Assembly: GCA_019245115.1 (NCBI GenBank)
Contig: JAFARZ010000318.1
Coordinates: 1 to 32,972 of the forward strand
Length of the DNA stretch: 32,972 nucleotides
Reading direction: 5' to 3'
Source of the DNA: Streptosporangiaceae bacterium
GTDB taxonomy: Bacteria > Actinomycetota > Actinomycetes > Streptosporangiales > Streptosporangiaceae
How positions within the stretch are numbered: the first letter of the stretch is position 1; every line of letters starts with the position of its first letter. Shown piece by piece: positions 22,350 through 29,023 of this stretch. The position numbers and the translations under genes were made by a program. The notes under the pieces were generated by a model, which worked only from the letters and a program-made list of their open reading frames with translations, searched no databases and was not told where the DNA came from.

Positions 22350-24077
22350 ATGCGCTGGGTGCTGCACGTTGACCTCGACCAGTTCATCGCCGCGGTCGAG
22401 GTGCTGCGACGGCCGGAGCTGCGCGGACGGCCGGTGGTAGTGGGCGGGGACGGCGACCCGACCAAGCGCGGCGTGGTGGCTACCGCGTCCTATGAGGCGC
22501 GCGAATACGGGGTGCATTCCGGTCAGCCGCTGCGGACGGCGGCACGGAAGCTGCCCGATACGGCGGTGTTCCTGCCGGTGGATTTCGCTGCCTATGAGGA
22601 GGTGTCGGCGGTGGTCATGGACGTGCTGCGGGACACCGGTGCGGTGGTCGAGGTGCTGGGCTGGGACGAGGCGTTCCTGGGCGTGGAGACGTCCGACCCG
22701 GAATCGTTCGCCCGGGACGTGCGGGAGCGGGTGCTGGCCGCGACGGAGCTGTCGTGCTCGGTGGGTATCGGGGACAACAAGCTGCAGGCCAAGCTGGCCA
22801 CCGGGTTCGGGAAGCCCGCTGGGGTGTTCCGGCTGACGTCGGCCACCTGGTTCTCGGTCATGGGATCGCTGCCGACCGACGCGCTATGGGGCATCGGCGT
22901 CAAGACCGCCAAGAAGCTGGCTGGGCTCGGGATTTCTACGGTGGCCGAGCTGGCGGCGGCGGATCCGGACGAACTGGCCGCCGTGTTCGGGCCGACCACC
23001 GGGCCATGGCTGGTCATCCTCGGGCGCGGGATCGGTGACTCAGAGGTGGACGCCTCTCCCTATGTCGCTCGTGGGCACGGCAAGGAGGAGACGTTCCAGT
23101 CGAACATTGCGTCGTGGTCCGTGGTCGAGTCCGAGGTGGTGCGGATCGCACGGCTGCTGGCCGAGGACCTGGCGTCGGAGTCGCGCCCGGTGGTGCGGGT
23201 GGTGGTGAAGGTGCGGTATGCGCCGTTCATCACTGAGACACACGGGGTTGCCCTGAAAAAGACAGCAGAGCAGGACATGACGTTGGAGGAGGCCGCGCTC
23301 GCCGCGCTGGCCCGGTTCACCGGGCGACGGCCGGTGCGACTGCTCGGCGTCCGCGCGGAGTTCGAGTCAGTTGACGCGTTAGAGCGGGCGGGACATGGCG
23401 ATCTCGGTCAGGGCCGGGTTGGATGGCAGCGGCTGGCGCTCGCCGGTGGGGATGAAGCCGCAGCGTTCGTAGAGCCGGACGGCGGGCTTGTTGTTCTCAG
23501 TGACCCACAGGTGCAAGGTGACGGCGTTCGTGATCGTTGCGGCCCAGTCCGCCACGGCGTCGATCAGGGCCTCGCCGACACCATGCCCGCGAGCCTCCGG
23601 CCCGACCCACATCGAGACCAGCTCGATGACGCCCGGTTCCTCCTGGTAGCCGCCCGCCAGCCCGACGGGGTCTGTCCCGCCCCCGTCGAGGTAGGCCAGG
23701 AAGGTGCTGTTGCCAGCGATCCGGCCCAGCCATTGTTCCCTGGTGAACGCCGCCTGCTCGGCGTATGTCGACCCGAACGCGTCCGGCGCGTCACGCAGCG
23801 CCGCGAGCCGGATGTCACGCAGGTTCTCCCAGTCCTCGGGAGCCGCCGTTCGCACCAAGACCATGACACATGGTTGCGTCACGCAGGCGTTGCGGGCAAC
23901 TTGTTTCCAGTCGCTTGCCTCCGTTGCCCCCGCTTTGCCTTGCCCTGTGTTGCCTTGCCTTGCCGGGATGCCGAGGTGCCGGGTGCCGAGGTGCCGAGGT
24001 GCCGTTTGGACAAACCTGGACATTCCCGAGGTTTTTGGGCACCTCGCGACGTGACCCAATGCCGCGTAGCCAGCTAA
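22350..24077 (+). CDS. dinB: DNA polymerase IV (Y family) with anomalous antisense-encoded tail
   Basis: The first 342 or so codons encode a Y-family translesion polymerase. They show VLHVDLDQFIAAVEVLRRPE with the catalytic Asp, and the palm segment GWDEAFLGVE in which Asp-Glu supply the other carboxylates. The thumb motif WGIGVKTAKKLAGLGISTV and the little-finger end RLLGVRAEF follow. The family normally ends about here (near 23370), but no stop occurs. The frame runs on for about 230 codons to TGA at 24075-24077, exactly antisense through the GNAT gene 23379-23864, and the extra sequence looks like a shadow frame. Stops TGA 23372-23374 and TAG 23380-23382 lie in the other two frames, so a one-base indel here would restore a normal end. 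ATG 22350 has no ribosome binding site but a TACATT box six bases upstream. The literal frame is reported. Confidence 0.8.
   Translation: MRWVLHVDLDQFIAAVEVLRRPELRGRPVVVGGDGDPTKRGVVATASYEAREYGVHSGQPLRTAARKLPDTAVFLPVDFAAYEEVSAVVMDVLRDTGAVVEVLGWDEAFLGVETSDPESFARDVRERVLAATELSCSVGIGDNKLQAKLATGFGKPAGVFRLTSATWFSVMGSLPTDALWGIGVKTAKKLAGLGISTVAELAAADPDELAAVFGPTTGPWLVILGRGIGDSEVDASPYVARGHGKEETFQSNIASWSVVESEVVRIARLLAEDLASESRPVVRVVVKVRYAPFITETHGVALKKTAEQDMTLEEAALAALARFTGRRPVRLLGVRAEFESVDALERAGHGDLGQGRVGWQRLALAGGDEAAAFVEPDGGLVVLSDPQVQGDGVRDRCGPVRHGVDQGLADTMPASLRPDPHRDQLDDARFLLVAARQPDGVCPAPVEVGQEGAVASDPAQPLFPGERRLLGVCRPERVRRVTQRREPDVTQVLPVLGSRRSHQDHDTWLRHAGVAGNLFPVACLRCPRFALPCVALPCRDAEVPGAEVPRCRLDKPGHSRGFWAPRDVTQCRVAS
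23379..23864 (-). CDS. GNAT family N-acetyltransferase
   Basis: A 161-residue acetyltransferase. The N-terminus LVRTAAPEDWENLRDIRLAA is the standard first strand and helix. WVGPEARGHGVGEALIDAVA (about 86-105) is motif A with the R-G-x-G-V-G acetyl-CoA loop. LWVTENNKPAVRLYERCGF (about 117-135) is motif B with the Asn and Tyr commonly used in catalysis. The substrate is unknown. ATG 23864 is selected because homologous sequence begins there; the frame is open for 65 further codons through low-complexity DNA with no family support. The 3' half is antisense to the extended dinB frame, but the clear family signature makes this the real coding strand. Confidence 0.87.
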   Translation of the reverse strand: MVLVRTAAPEDWENLRDIRLAALRDAPDAFGSTYAEQAAFTREQWLGRIAGNSTFLAYLDGGGTDPVGLAGGYQEEPGVIELVSMWVGPEARGHGVGEALIDAVADWAATITNAVTLHLWVTENNKPAVRLYERCGFIPTGERQPLPSNPALTEIAMSRPL

Positions 24078-24080
24078 GAG

Positions 24081-24188
24081 CCGCTCTCGCGGAAGAAAAG
24101 TAGCCGTTTCCGTGGAACTTTAGAGCCCCCTGGAAGAAAGGCGCCGAAAACCGGCGCCTAATGTTCCGCGAAGCACTTTTGTTCCACG
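24081..24188 (+). repeat. Dispersed palindromic element, copy B
   Basis: It starts CCGCTCTCGCGG, matching the CCGC/GCGG mini-hairpin of copies A and C. The outer arm CGTGGAAC (24111-24118) follows at the same spacing and pairs perfectly with GTTCCACG (24181-24188). The inner hairpin is GGCGCCG and CGGCGCC (24140-24158) around five bases. The middle part is less perfectly paired than in copy C. The element lies between the minus-strand DUF1707 and GNAT genes. Confidence 0.72.
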
Positions 24189-24263
24189 AAATACCCATTC
24201 CGAGCGCGACCCTCTCCCCCGCAAATACCGCAATTCGTGAAATGTCGGGCGCGAGCGCGGGCC

Positions 24264-24356
24264 GGGGTGACGCGCATGGGGAACGGAGGGCACGGGGGCG
24301 GGGGCGGGGGTGACGCGCATGGGGAGCGGAGGGCACGGGGCGCGGGGGGGTGGGGG
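24264..24356. repeat. 43-bp tandem repeat, G-rich
   Basis: The 34-base segment starting at 24264 (GGGGTGACGCGCATGGGG onward) recurs at 24307-24340 with a single A/G difference, a period of 43 bases. Runs of five and more G residues before and after, ending at the DUF1707 stop codon, could form a G-quadruplex on the plus strand. Confidence 0.75.
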
Positions 24357-25013
24357 TTAGGCGGGGGGTGGGAGTTCGTTGCGTTCGGCGGCTTTGGCCA
24401 GACGGCGGGCTTCCTTGAGGGAGACGCCGCGGGCCTGGGGCGGGAGACGGAAGATCGTTACGCCGCCCATCAGGTTGAAACCACGGATCCGGACCACTGG
24501 CGCGCTGGGGCGAGGACTGCGCTGGTTGCCGCGCACCTCGTTGCCGCCCATGAGCGAGAATCCGCCCATCTCCACCTCGACGGAATCCGGCACGTACACG
24601 TTCGAGCCGCCCATCAGCGAGAACAGGTTGAGAGTGAGCTCGCCGCCCGCCATCTCCGCCTCGCGCAAGTCGATCTCGTCGCCGCCCATGATCGCGACAG
24701 CGTTGATCCTGCCCACCGTGCGGAACCGGCCGCGGCGGTGCGAGCCGCCCATGATCGCGACCATCCAGCGGACCGGCTTGCGCGCGGTGGACTGAGCGGG
24801 CGCCGACACCGCCGGGGCATCGGCCTGCGCCGGAAGGTCGCTGGTCAGCGCGGCGAGGTCGCCCCGCGTCTTGGCGGCAAGGGCCCGGCCGGCTCGATCC
24901 TCGAGTTCGTCCAGCGTGAGACGCCCGACGGCCGCGTGCTCGTTGAGCGCCTTGAGCGTGACGTCACGCTCGGCATCCGAGACCCGCAGGGAATCCCCTG
25001 GGTCGCTCACCAT
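24357..25013 (-). CDS. DUF1707 protein with repeated MGG motifs (LiaF-like C-terminus)
   Basis: A 218-residue soluble protein. The DUF1707 (SHOCT-like) domain covers residues 1-60, starting MVSDPGDSLRVSDAERD and including LNEHAAVGRLTLDELEDRAG. The rest resembles the cell-wall-active-antibiotic response (LiaF/DUF2154-like) fold: a run of beta strands, each ending in Ile/Leu-Met-Gly-Gly (VAIMGG, VAIMGGDEID, FSLMGGSNVYV, FSLMGGNEV, FNLMGGVTIF), as in a repetitive beta-helix. Such proteins are linked to envelope-stress signalling in actinobacteria, but the role here is inferred. ATG 25013 fits the family start and has AGAGGGGG upstream. ATG 25037, six bases after a TAGCGT box, would add eight residues and be leaderless. 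The gene diverges from the SDR gene. Confidence 0.85.
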   Translation of the reverse strand: MVSDPGDSLRVSDAERDVTLKALNEHAAVGRLTLDELEDRAGRALAAKTRGDLAALTSDLPAQADAPAVSAPAQSTARKPVRWMVAIMGGSHRRGRFRTVGRINAVAIMGGDEIDLREAEMAGGELTLNLFSLMGGSNVYVPDSVEVEMGGFSLMGGNEVRGNQRSPRPSAPVVRIRGFNLMGGVTIFRLPPQARGVSLKEARRLAKAAERNELPPPA

Positions 25014-25043
25014 TGCCCCCTCTTGCAAGAACGACATTTCGCC

Positions 25044-25053
25044 ACGCTAGGTT
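25044..25053. promoter_or_regulatory. Overlapping divergent -10 boxes, DUF1707 gene and SDR gene
   Basis: ACGCTAGGTT contains TAGCGT on the minus strand (25049-25044) and TAGGTT on the plus strand (25048-25053), sharing two bases. The minus box lies six bases before ATG 25037. The plus box gives a leader of about 30 bases with GGAGG before ATG 25090. The two polymerases could not bind at once, so the genes may be expressed alternately. Confidence 0.5.
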
Positions 25054-25089
25054 ACGCCCCGGGGCGGCATGATGGAAGCGGAGGAAGCC

Positions 25090-25995
25090 ATGGCCGAGCG
25101 AAACTGGACGACCGCCGACATACCTGACCAGACAGGACGGACGGCCGTGGTCACCGGCGGCAACGTCGGCCTCGGCTTCGAGGTGGCGCGCGCACTGGGC
25201 GCGCGCGGCGCGCAGGTGGTCATCGCCAGCCGGGACACCGGCAAGGGGGCGGGAGCGGCGGCGAAGATCGCGCCTAAGCCGGATGTGGTGCGCCTCGACC
25301 TGACTTCGCTGGCCTCGATCCGGGAAGCCGCCGCGGAATTGCGGTCCCGGTACGCCAAGCTCGACCTCCTGATCAATAACGCGGGCGTGATGATGACGCC
25401 GTACGCCCGGACCGAGAACGGCTTCGAGCTGCAACTCGGGACCAACCACCTCGGCCACTTCGCTCTCACCGGGCTGCTGATCGACCAGATGATGGACGTG
25501 CCAGGCGCGCGGATCGTCACCGTGAGCAGCATGCTGCACCAGCGGGGGAGCATCAACTTCGACGATCTGGCGTACGAGCAGCGGTACAACCGCTCGGCGG
25601 CCTACGCCCGGTCCAAGCTGGCCAACCTCCTGTTCGCCTACGAACTCGAGCGCCGGCTCGAACGGGCCGGCCGCCAGGACCCGATCTCACTCGCCGCGCA
25701 CCCCGGGTACGCGAACACCGAACTGGGCCGCTACCTCCCCGCCCCGATGCGGCTCGGCGTGGGGCTGGTCAATCCCCTCTTCGCACAGAGCCCGGCAATG
25801 GGCGCGCTGCCGCTGCTACGCGCGGCCACCGATCCGGCCGTCCGTGGCGGTCAGTTCTACGGGCCGTCCAGCCGGACCCAGATGAGGGGTCATCCCAAGC
25901 TGACCGCATCCAGCGCCCGGTCACACGACGAAGAACTGGCCAGCCGCCTGTGGACCGAATCCGAGCGGCTGACCGGGGTCAGATACCCCCTTTGA
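25090..25995 (+). CDS. Short-chain dehydrogenase/reductase
   Basis: A 301-residue NAD(P)-dependent oxidoreductase of the classical SDR fold, close to the retinol-dehydrogenase/oxidoreductase branch by its motifs. The cofactor loop TGGNVGLG covers residues 22-29, NNAG is at 96-99, and the catalytic Ser (about 146) precedes YARSK with Tyr172 and Lys176. The segment AAHPGYANTELGRYLP after the active site is typical. ATG 25090 is chosen because GGAGG lies five bases upstream; ATG 25069 and 25072 lack a binding site. Substrate unknown. Its stop overlaps the end of the convergent DUF2461 gene by 17 bases. Confidence 0.92.
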   Translation: MAERNWTTADIPDQTGRTAVVTGGNVGLGFEVARALGARGAQVVIASRDTGKGAGAAAKIAPKPDVVRLDLTSLASIREAAAELRSRYAKLDLLINNAGVMMTPYARTENGFELQLGTNHLGHFALTGLLIDQMMDVPGARIVTVSSMLHQRGSINFDDLAYEQRYNRSAAYARSKLANLLFAYELERRLERAGRQDPISLAAHPGYANTELGRYLPAPMRLGVGLVNPLFAQSPAMGALPLLRAATDPAVRGGQFYGPSSRTQMRGHPKLTASSARSHDEELASRLWTESERLTGVRYPL

Positions 25996-26626
25996 TCTTG
26001 GTTAGCTCGCGTACGTTTTCGGCTAGCCAGGAGCGAAGCAGTGACGTCGTTCTAAAGAAGGTTAGAATCCGGTCTTTAGCCGAGGCAGTTTCCAGCCACG
26101 CTTCTACCGGCCATTGCTGCCACGCGGTCAGGCCTTTGTAGCGGAGCAGCGTGACGCGGGGGTGGTCGGCGGCGTAGCCGCGCGGGGCGGACTTGAGGGC
26201 GCCGTGGCCGTGGATGGACGGGCCGGCCCGCTCGACGGCGGCCGTGATCCGCTCCAGCTCGGCGCCGGTTTTGTCATCGGCGACCGCCTCCCGGTAGCGG
26301 GCGAGCTGGTCCGATTCCAGGTGCCACATGCCGGCGCCCGCGCCGAGGCCTTCGGCGGAGAGCTGGATGTAGAGCATTTCCCCGACCGTCGCGCCTATGT
26401 GGGTCTTATACGGCGATTTATCGGCACTAAAGCGGACGTCGCGGTATGGACGGAAGATCTTCGGCTCGCCGAACTCCTCCGCCAGTTCCTCCGTCAGCTC
26501 GGTCATCGGCTTCAGGATTTTGTCGGTGTAGACGGCCTTGTTCTCCGTCCAGTACGTCTTCGAGTTGTCGGCCGCGAGCCCGTCGTAGAAGTCGAGGGCC
26601 TCCTCCGGCCAGCCGCTGAACGTCAT
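25979..26626 (-). CDS. DUF2461 family protein
   Basis: A 215-residue protein of the DUF2461/TIGR02453 family. Its pattern is clear: FSGWPEEALDFYDGLAADNS at the N-terminus, KTYWTENKAVY, then FRPYRDVRFSADKSPYKTHI (about 58-77) and the Gly-rich MLYIQLSAEGLGAGAGMWHL. Function is not known for the family. ATG 26626 overlaps the P450 stop as ATGA, and the family's N-terminus begins exactly here; the much longer open frame upstream lies inside the P450 gene. Translational coupling to the P450 suggests the two act together, but no biochemical link is established. Confidence 0.9.
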   Translation of the reverse strand: MTFSGWPEEALDFYDGLAADNSKTYWTENKAVYTDKILKPMTELTEELAEEFGEPKIFRPYRDVRFSADKSPYKTHIGATVGEMLYIQLSAEGLGAGAGMWHLESDQLARYREAVADDKTGAELERITAAVERAGPSIHGHGALKSAPRGYAADHPRVTLLRYKGLTAWQQWPVEAWLETASAKDRILTFFRTTSLLRSWLAENVRELTKIKGGI

Positions 26627-27831
26627 GACGACAACCTTAGGGGCAGGCTGGAAAAGCCGCAGAGGGTGTTGTTCAGGCGCGGGACGGGGTCGCCGGCCAG
26701 TTCGATGGAGGCCGCTTCGCTGGCGAGCGCGGCGAGCACTGCCTCGCCCTCCATCCGGGCGAACGCGGCACCGACGCACAGGTGGATGCCCGCGCCGAAC
26801 CCGACATGGCCGACGGCCTTGCGGCGGATGTCGAACCGGTCCGGGTCCTGGAATCGGCGCGCGTCCCGGTTGGCGGCGGCCAGGAACAGCAAGACCTTTT
26901 CGTCCGGCTTTATGGTGGTTCCCGCGACCGTAACCTCGCGTGTCGCGGTACGGAAGAACGTTTGCACCGGCGAGCCCCAGCGCACGCTCTCCTCGAACGC
27001 CGGGCCGGCCAGCGACGGGTCGTCGTGGAGGAGTTTCCACTGCTCAGGGTGGGTGGCCAGGCCACGCAGGGCCTGCTCCAGCGCCACCACCGTGGTGTCC
27101 ACCCCGGCGGTCAGCAGCGACCGGACAAGGAGCCCGGCCTCCTCCTCGGTGACCAGGCCTTCGTCCGCGCACTCGTACACTCTGGCGGCGAGCCCGCCGG
27201 GCAACAGGGCGGATCGTTCGCAGCGGGCCGTGATCCATTCGATGGCCGGGCCGGATGCGCTCGCGGCCTTCCTGGTCAGCTCGTTGCGCGGGCCGAACGC
27301 GTTGAAGGCCAGGTTCCCGTAGGTCAGGAGTGCTTCCCTGGTGTGGGCCCGGGCTTCCTTGGCCTGGGCTTCGCCTTGTGGCAGGCCGATGGCCCGCGGG
27401 AACACGTCGAGCGGGAACGCCTCGGCGATATCGCGCACGCCGTCCACGTCGCCGCGCCCGACCAGGTCTGTGGCGAGAGCGGCGGCGCTCTGGTCGAACT
27501 CAGCCTTCAGCTCGCGGACGGTTCGTGGCGACAAAGCGCGATTTATCGCCTTCCGGGCGCGGGAGTGTTGCGGCGGGTCGGCCTCGAGCAGCAGGCTGGG
27601 GCGCCGCCACGGCTTCTCCGTGCGGAAGTTGCTGAGCCCGACACCGGCCGATGAACAGAAGGTCTCCCAGTCCAGGAGGACCGCGTGCACCTCTTCGTAG
27701 CGGGCCATGCCCCAGATCCCGTACCGCTCCAGCCACACGACGGGGCCTGCCTCGCGCAGCTCTTCGTGCCTCGGCCAGGGATCACGAAGGAATTCGGCGG
27801 AAAACGGGTCGATCGAGGAAACCGGTGCCAT
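26623..27831 (-). CDS. Cytochrome P450, CYP199-like
   Basis: A 402-residue soluble heme monooxygenase. The I-helix motif AGVDTT covers residues 242-247, ExxR is Glu281-Arg284, and the heme loop FGAGIHLCVG has the Cys352 thiolate ligand. The N-terminal region (TFCSSAGVGLSNFRTEKPWR, then LLLEADPPQHSRARK) and the segment SPVQTFFRTATREV closely recall CYP199A enzymes. Those oxidise para-substituted benzoates, so an aromatic acid substrate is a reasonable inference from memory, not proof. No ferredoxin or reductase gene is nearby, so electrons must come from elsewhere. ATG 27831 gives the normal length, with no strong ribosome binding site. The stop overlaps the DUF2461 start (ATGA). Confidence 0.93.
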   Translation of the reverse strand: MAPVSSIDPFSAEFLRDPWPRHEELREAGPVVWLERYGIWGMARYEEVHAVLLDWETFCSSAGVGLSNFRTEKPWRRPSLLLEADPPQHSRARKAINRALSPRTVRELKAEFDQSAAALATDLVGRGDVDGVRDIAEAFPLDVFPRAIGLPQGEAQAKEARAHTREALLTYGNLAFNAFGPRNELTRKAASASGPAIEWITARCERSALLPGGLAARVYECADEGLVTEEEAGLLVRSLLTAGVDTTVVALEQALRGLATHPEQWKLLHDDPSLAGPAFEESVRWGSPVQTFFRTATREVTVAGTTIKPDEKVLLFLAAANRDARRFQDPDRFDIRRKAVGHVGFGAGIHLCVGAAFARMEGEAVLAALASEAASIELAGDPVPRLNNTLCGFSSLPLRLSS

Positions 27832-27927
27832 GACCCATCATGCGCCTCACCCGCGGGCAAAGATCAAGCCCTCCCGGGTCTCTCCCGGGTCTCTCCCGGG
27901 CGGCCGACGCCTCGGAGGCCTTGCCGA

Positions 27928-27978
27928 ACAGATGGTCGCCTGGCGGACCGTTTTGTCCGGTTACGTCCGACCATCTGT
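27928..27978. repeat. Nested inverted repeat, 11-bp outer stem
   Basis: ACAGATGGTCG (27928-27938) and CGACCATCTGT (27968-27978) are exact reverse complements. Inside them CGGAC (27944-27948) and GTCCG (27955-27959) form a second stem. About 100 bases upstream of the P450 start, the structure could be an operator or a transcribed leader element. Confidence 0.65.
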
Positions 27979-28187
27979 CAAGCAAAGCTTTGCTATGCAT
28001 CGCAGGGTTAGGTATCCAGACGGCCTGGAGGGACGCAAACAAGCCCTGGCGGCTCTCGCAATGGTCGAGACAGTTACGGATTGCGAGCGTTCAGGGATAA
28101 CGTGCGTTCGCGGCTTTGCCTTTTGTGCTTTGCGTCCGCGCTCTTCGGTGAGGATTCGCTGCCGGCCTGCGTGAACTGCGCGTATCA

Positions 28188-28296
28188 CCGCATAGCGGGC
28201 ACAGGGGCGCGCCATTACGTGGAAGAAAGAAGCCCTGTGGAGGAAAAGGTGCCGTTAAGCGGCGCCTTTTCTTCCGGAAGGCTCTTTTCTTCCACG
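28188..28296 (+). repeat. Dispersed palindromic element, copy C
   Basis: The best-preserved copy. CCGCATAGCGG (28188-28198) lies 31 bases before GTGGAAG (28219), as in copy A. The outer stem pairs CGTGGAAGAAA (28218-28228) with TTTCTTCCACG (28286-28296). AGCC pairs with GGCT further in. The inner 16-base arms pair throughout if two G-U wobbles are allowed in plus-strand RNA. The element lies between the P450 gene and the small membrane protein gene, both on the minus strand. Confidence 0.8.
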
Positions 28297-28377
28297 ACGT
28301 CCACCGCGACCGCCGTCGCATAATGCCCGTATCCCGGCAAAACCGGCGGCCGCCCACGACATGACCGCGAACCCGGT

Positions 28378-28671
28378 CTACTTTGGGCGCTCGCAGTGGA
28401 CGGGTAAGCATCCGCGACCTTTCCCGCGCGTACGGTGCTCGGTCGCCCGGTCGCCCGGGACAGCCAGCCGCTTCCGATTGCTTCCCCCGCTGACGGCCCC
28501 CAAGATCACAGGTGTGTGTCCTCGGGAGAGCGCTAATGCCAGGGCGACGACCGTAAGGAACACCGCCATGATGAGGGCAAGCCTGAGGGCGCGGCGCGGC
28601 TCGTCCAGGATGCGATCGATCAGCTCGACCACGGTGGCCGGTACCTCGCTGGCACGACGACGACTGGCCAC
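28378..28671 (-). CDS. Small membrane protein, hypothetical
   Basis: A 97-residue open frame. The N-terminal 25 residues are charged and helical (VVELIDRILDEPRRALRLAL). They lead into one membrane helix (about 29-49, ending VALALALSRG), and the C-terminal part is basic. GTG 28671 has an AGGTGAG purine run six bases upstream, which supports translation. No known family is recognised. It stands alone in a sparse region, so it may be real but minor; a chance frame cannot be excluded. Confidence 0.5.
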   Translation of the reverse strand: MASRRRASEVPATVVELIDRILDEPRRALRLALIMAVFLTVVALALALSRGHTPVILGAVSGGSNRKRLAVPGDRATEHRTRGKGRGCLPVHCERPK

Positions 28672-29023
28672 GACTCACCTACCGCGGCGGTTGCGGAGGG
28701 GATGTTCCTTGTCATTCAGGCAGGTCACAGTTACCTGCTCCTTTCTCGCTGCTGTAGGAATTCAGCGCGTCCGCGCGGATGGCTCAACCGTAACCGCTTT
28801 CTCGTGATTTCGCAACCACTCATGGGAATGGTCGACCACTTTCTATAACTTATACGCTAATATTAGCGATGATTTTAACGTTATTATTATCGCTAAAGCC
28901 GGAGCGCTGTAGCATCTGGTGGAGTTGCCCTGCTGAAGGATGCCGCCCGATCGGCCACGACATGGCGCGGAATCTCCGCGATCCGATAGCCTGTGCCGCG
29001 AAGCGATACGCGGAGGATATTTC
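28672..29023. promoter_or_regulatory. AT-rich intergenic region with TTAGCG operator-like sites
   Basis: The stretch 28840-28896 is far more AT-rich than the rest of the window. CGCTAATATTAGCG (28855-28868) is a perfect 14-base palindrome. A further CGCTAA (28891-28896) makes a second inverted pair, TTAGCGAT (28863-28870) with ATCGCTAA (28889-28896). TATAAC- and TATACG-like boxes lie beside them (28844-28856). The location about 130 bases upstream of an XRE-type regulator suggests an autoregulatory operator. The stretch 28672-28840 shows nothing clear. Confidence 0.6.

Larger units (their letters stand above)
23865..24356. other. Repeat-rich intergenic region
   Basis: About 490 bases without a credible gene. 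From 23920 to 24005 the sequence is simple repeats of CCTTGCC and GCCGAGGTGCC. The dispersed element copy B follows (24081-24188), then CGTGAAATGTCGG (24236-24248, shared with 7158-7170) and a G-rich tandem repeat up to the stop of the DUF1707 gene. The dinB run-on frame ends here at 24077. Confidence 0.7.
27832..28377. other. Non-coding region upstream of the P450 gene
   Basis: About 545 bases with no credible gene. It holds three copies of CTCCCGGGTCT (27871-27900), a nested inverted repeat (27928-27978) and copy C of the dispersed element (28188-28296). The P450 promoter must lie at its left end; no convincing -10/-35 pair stood out. Confidence 0.6.

Noticed and set aside
22300..22350. A LexA (SOS) box for dinB
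   Set aside because: No GAACN4GTTC-like sequence was found in the 44 bases between the divergent start codons.
26627..27040. An N-terminal extension of the DUF2461 protein
   Set aside because: The extension lies inside the P450 gene in another frame and has no DUF2461 similarity; the ATGA start at 26626 fits better.
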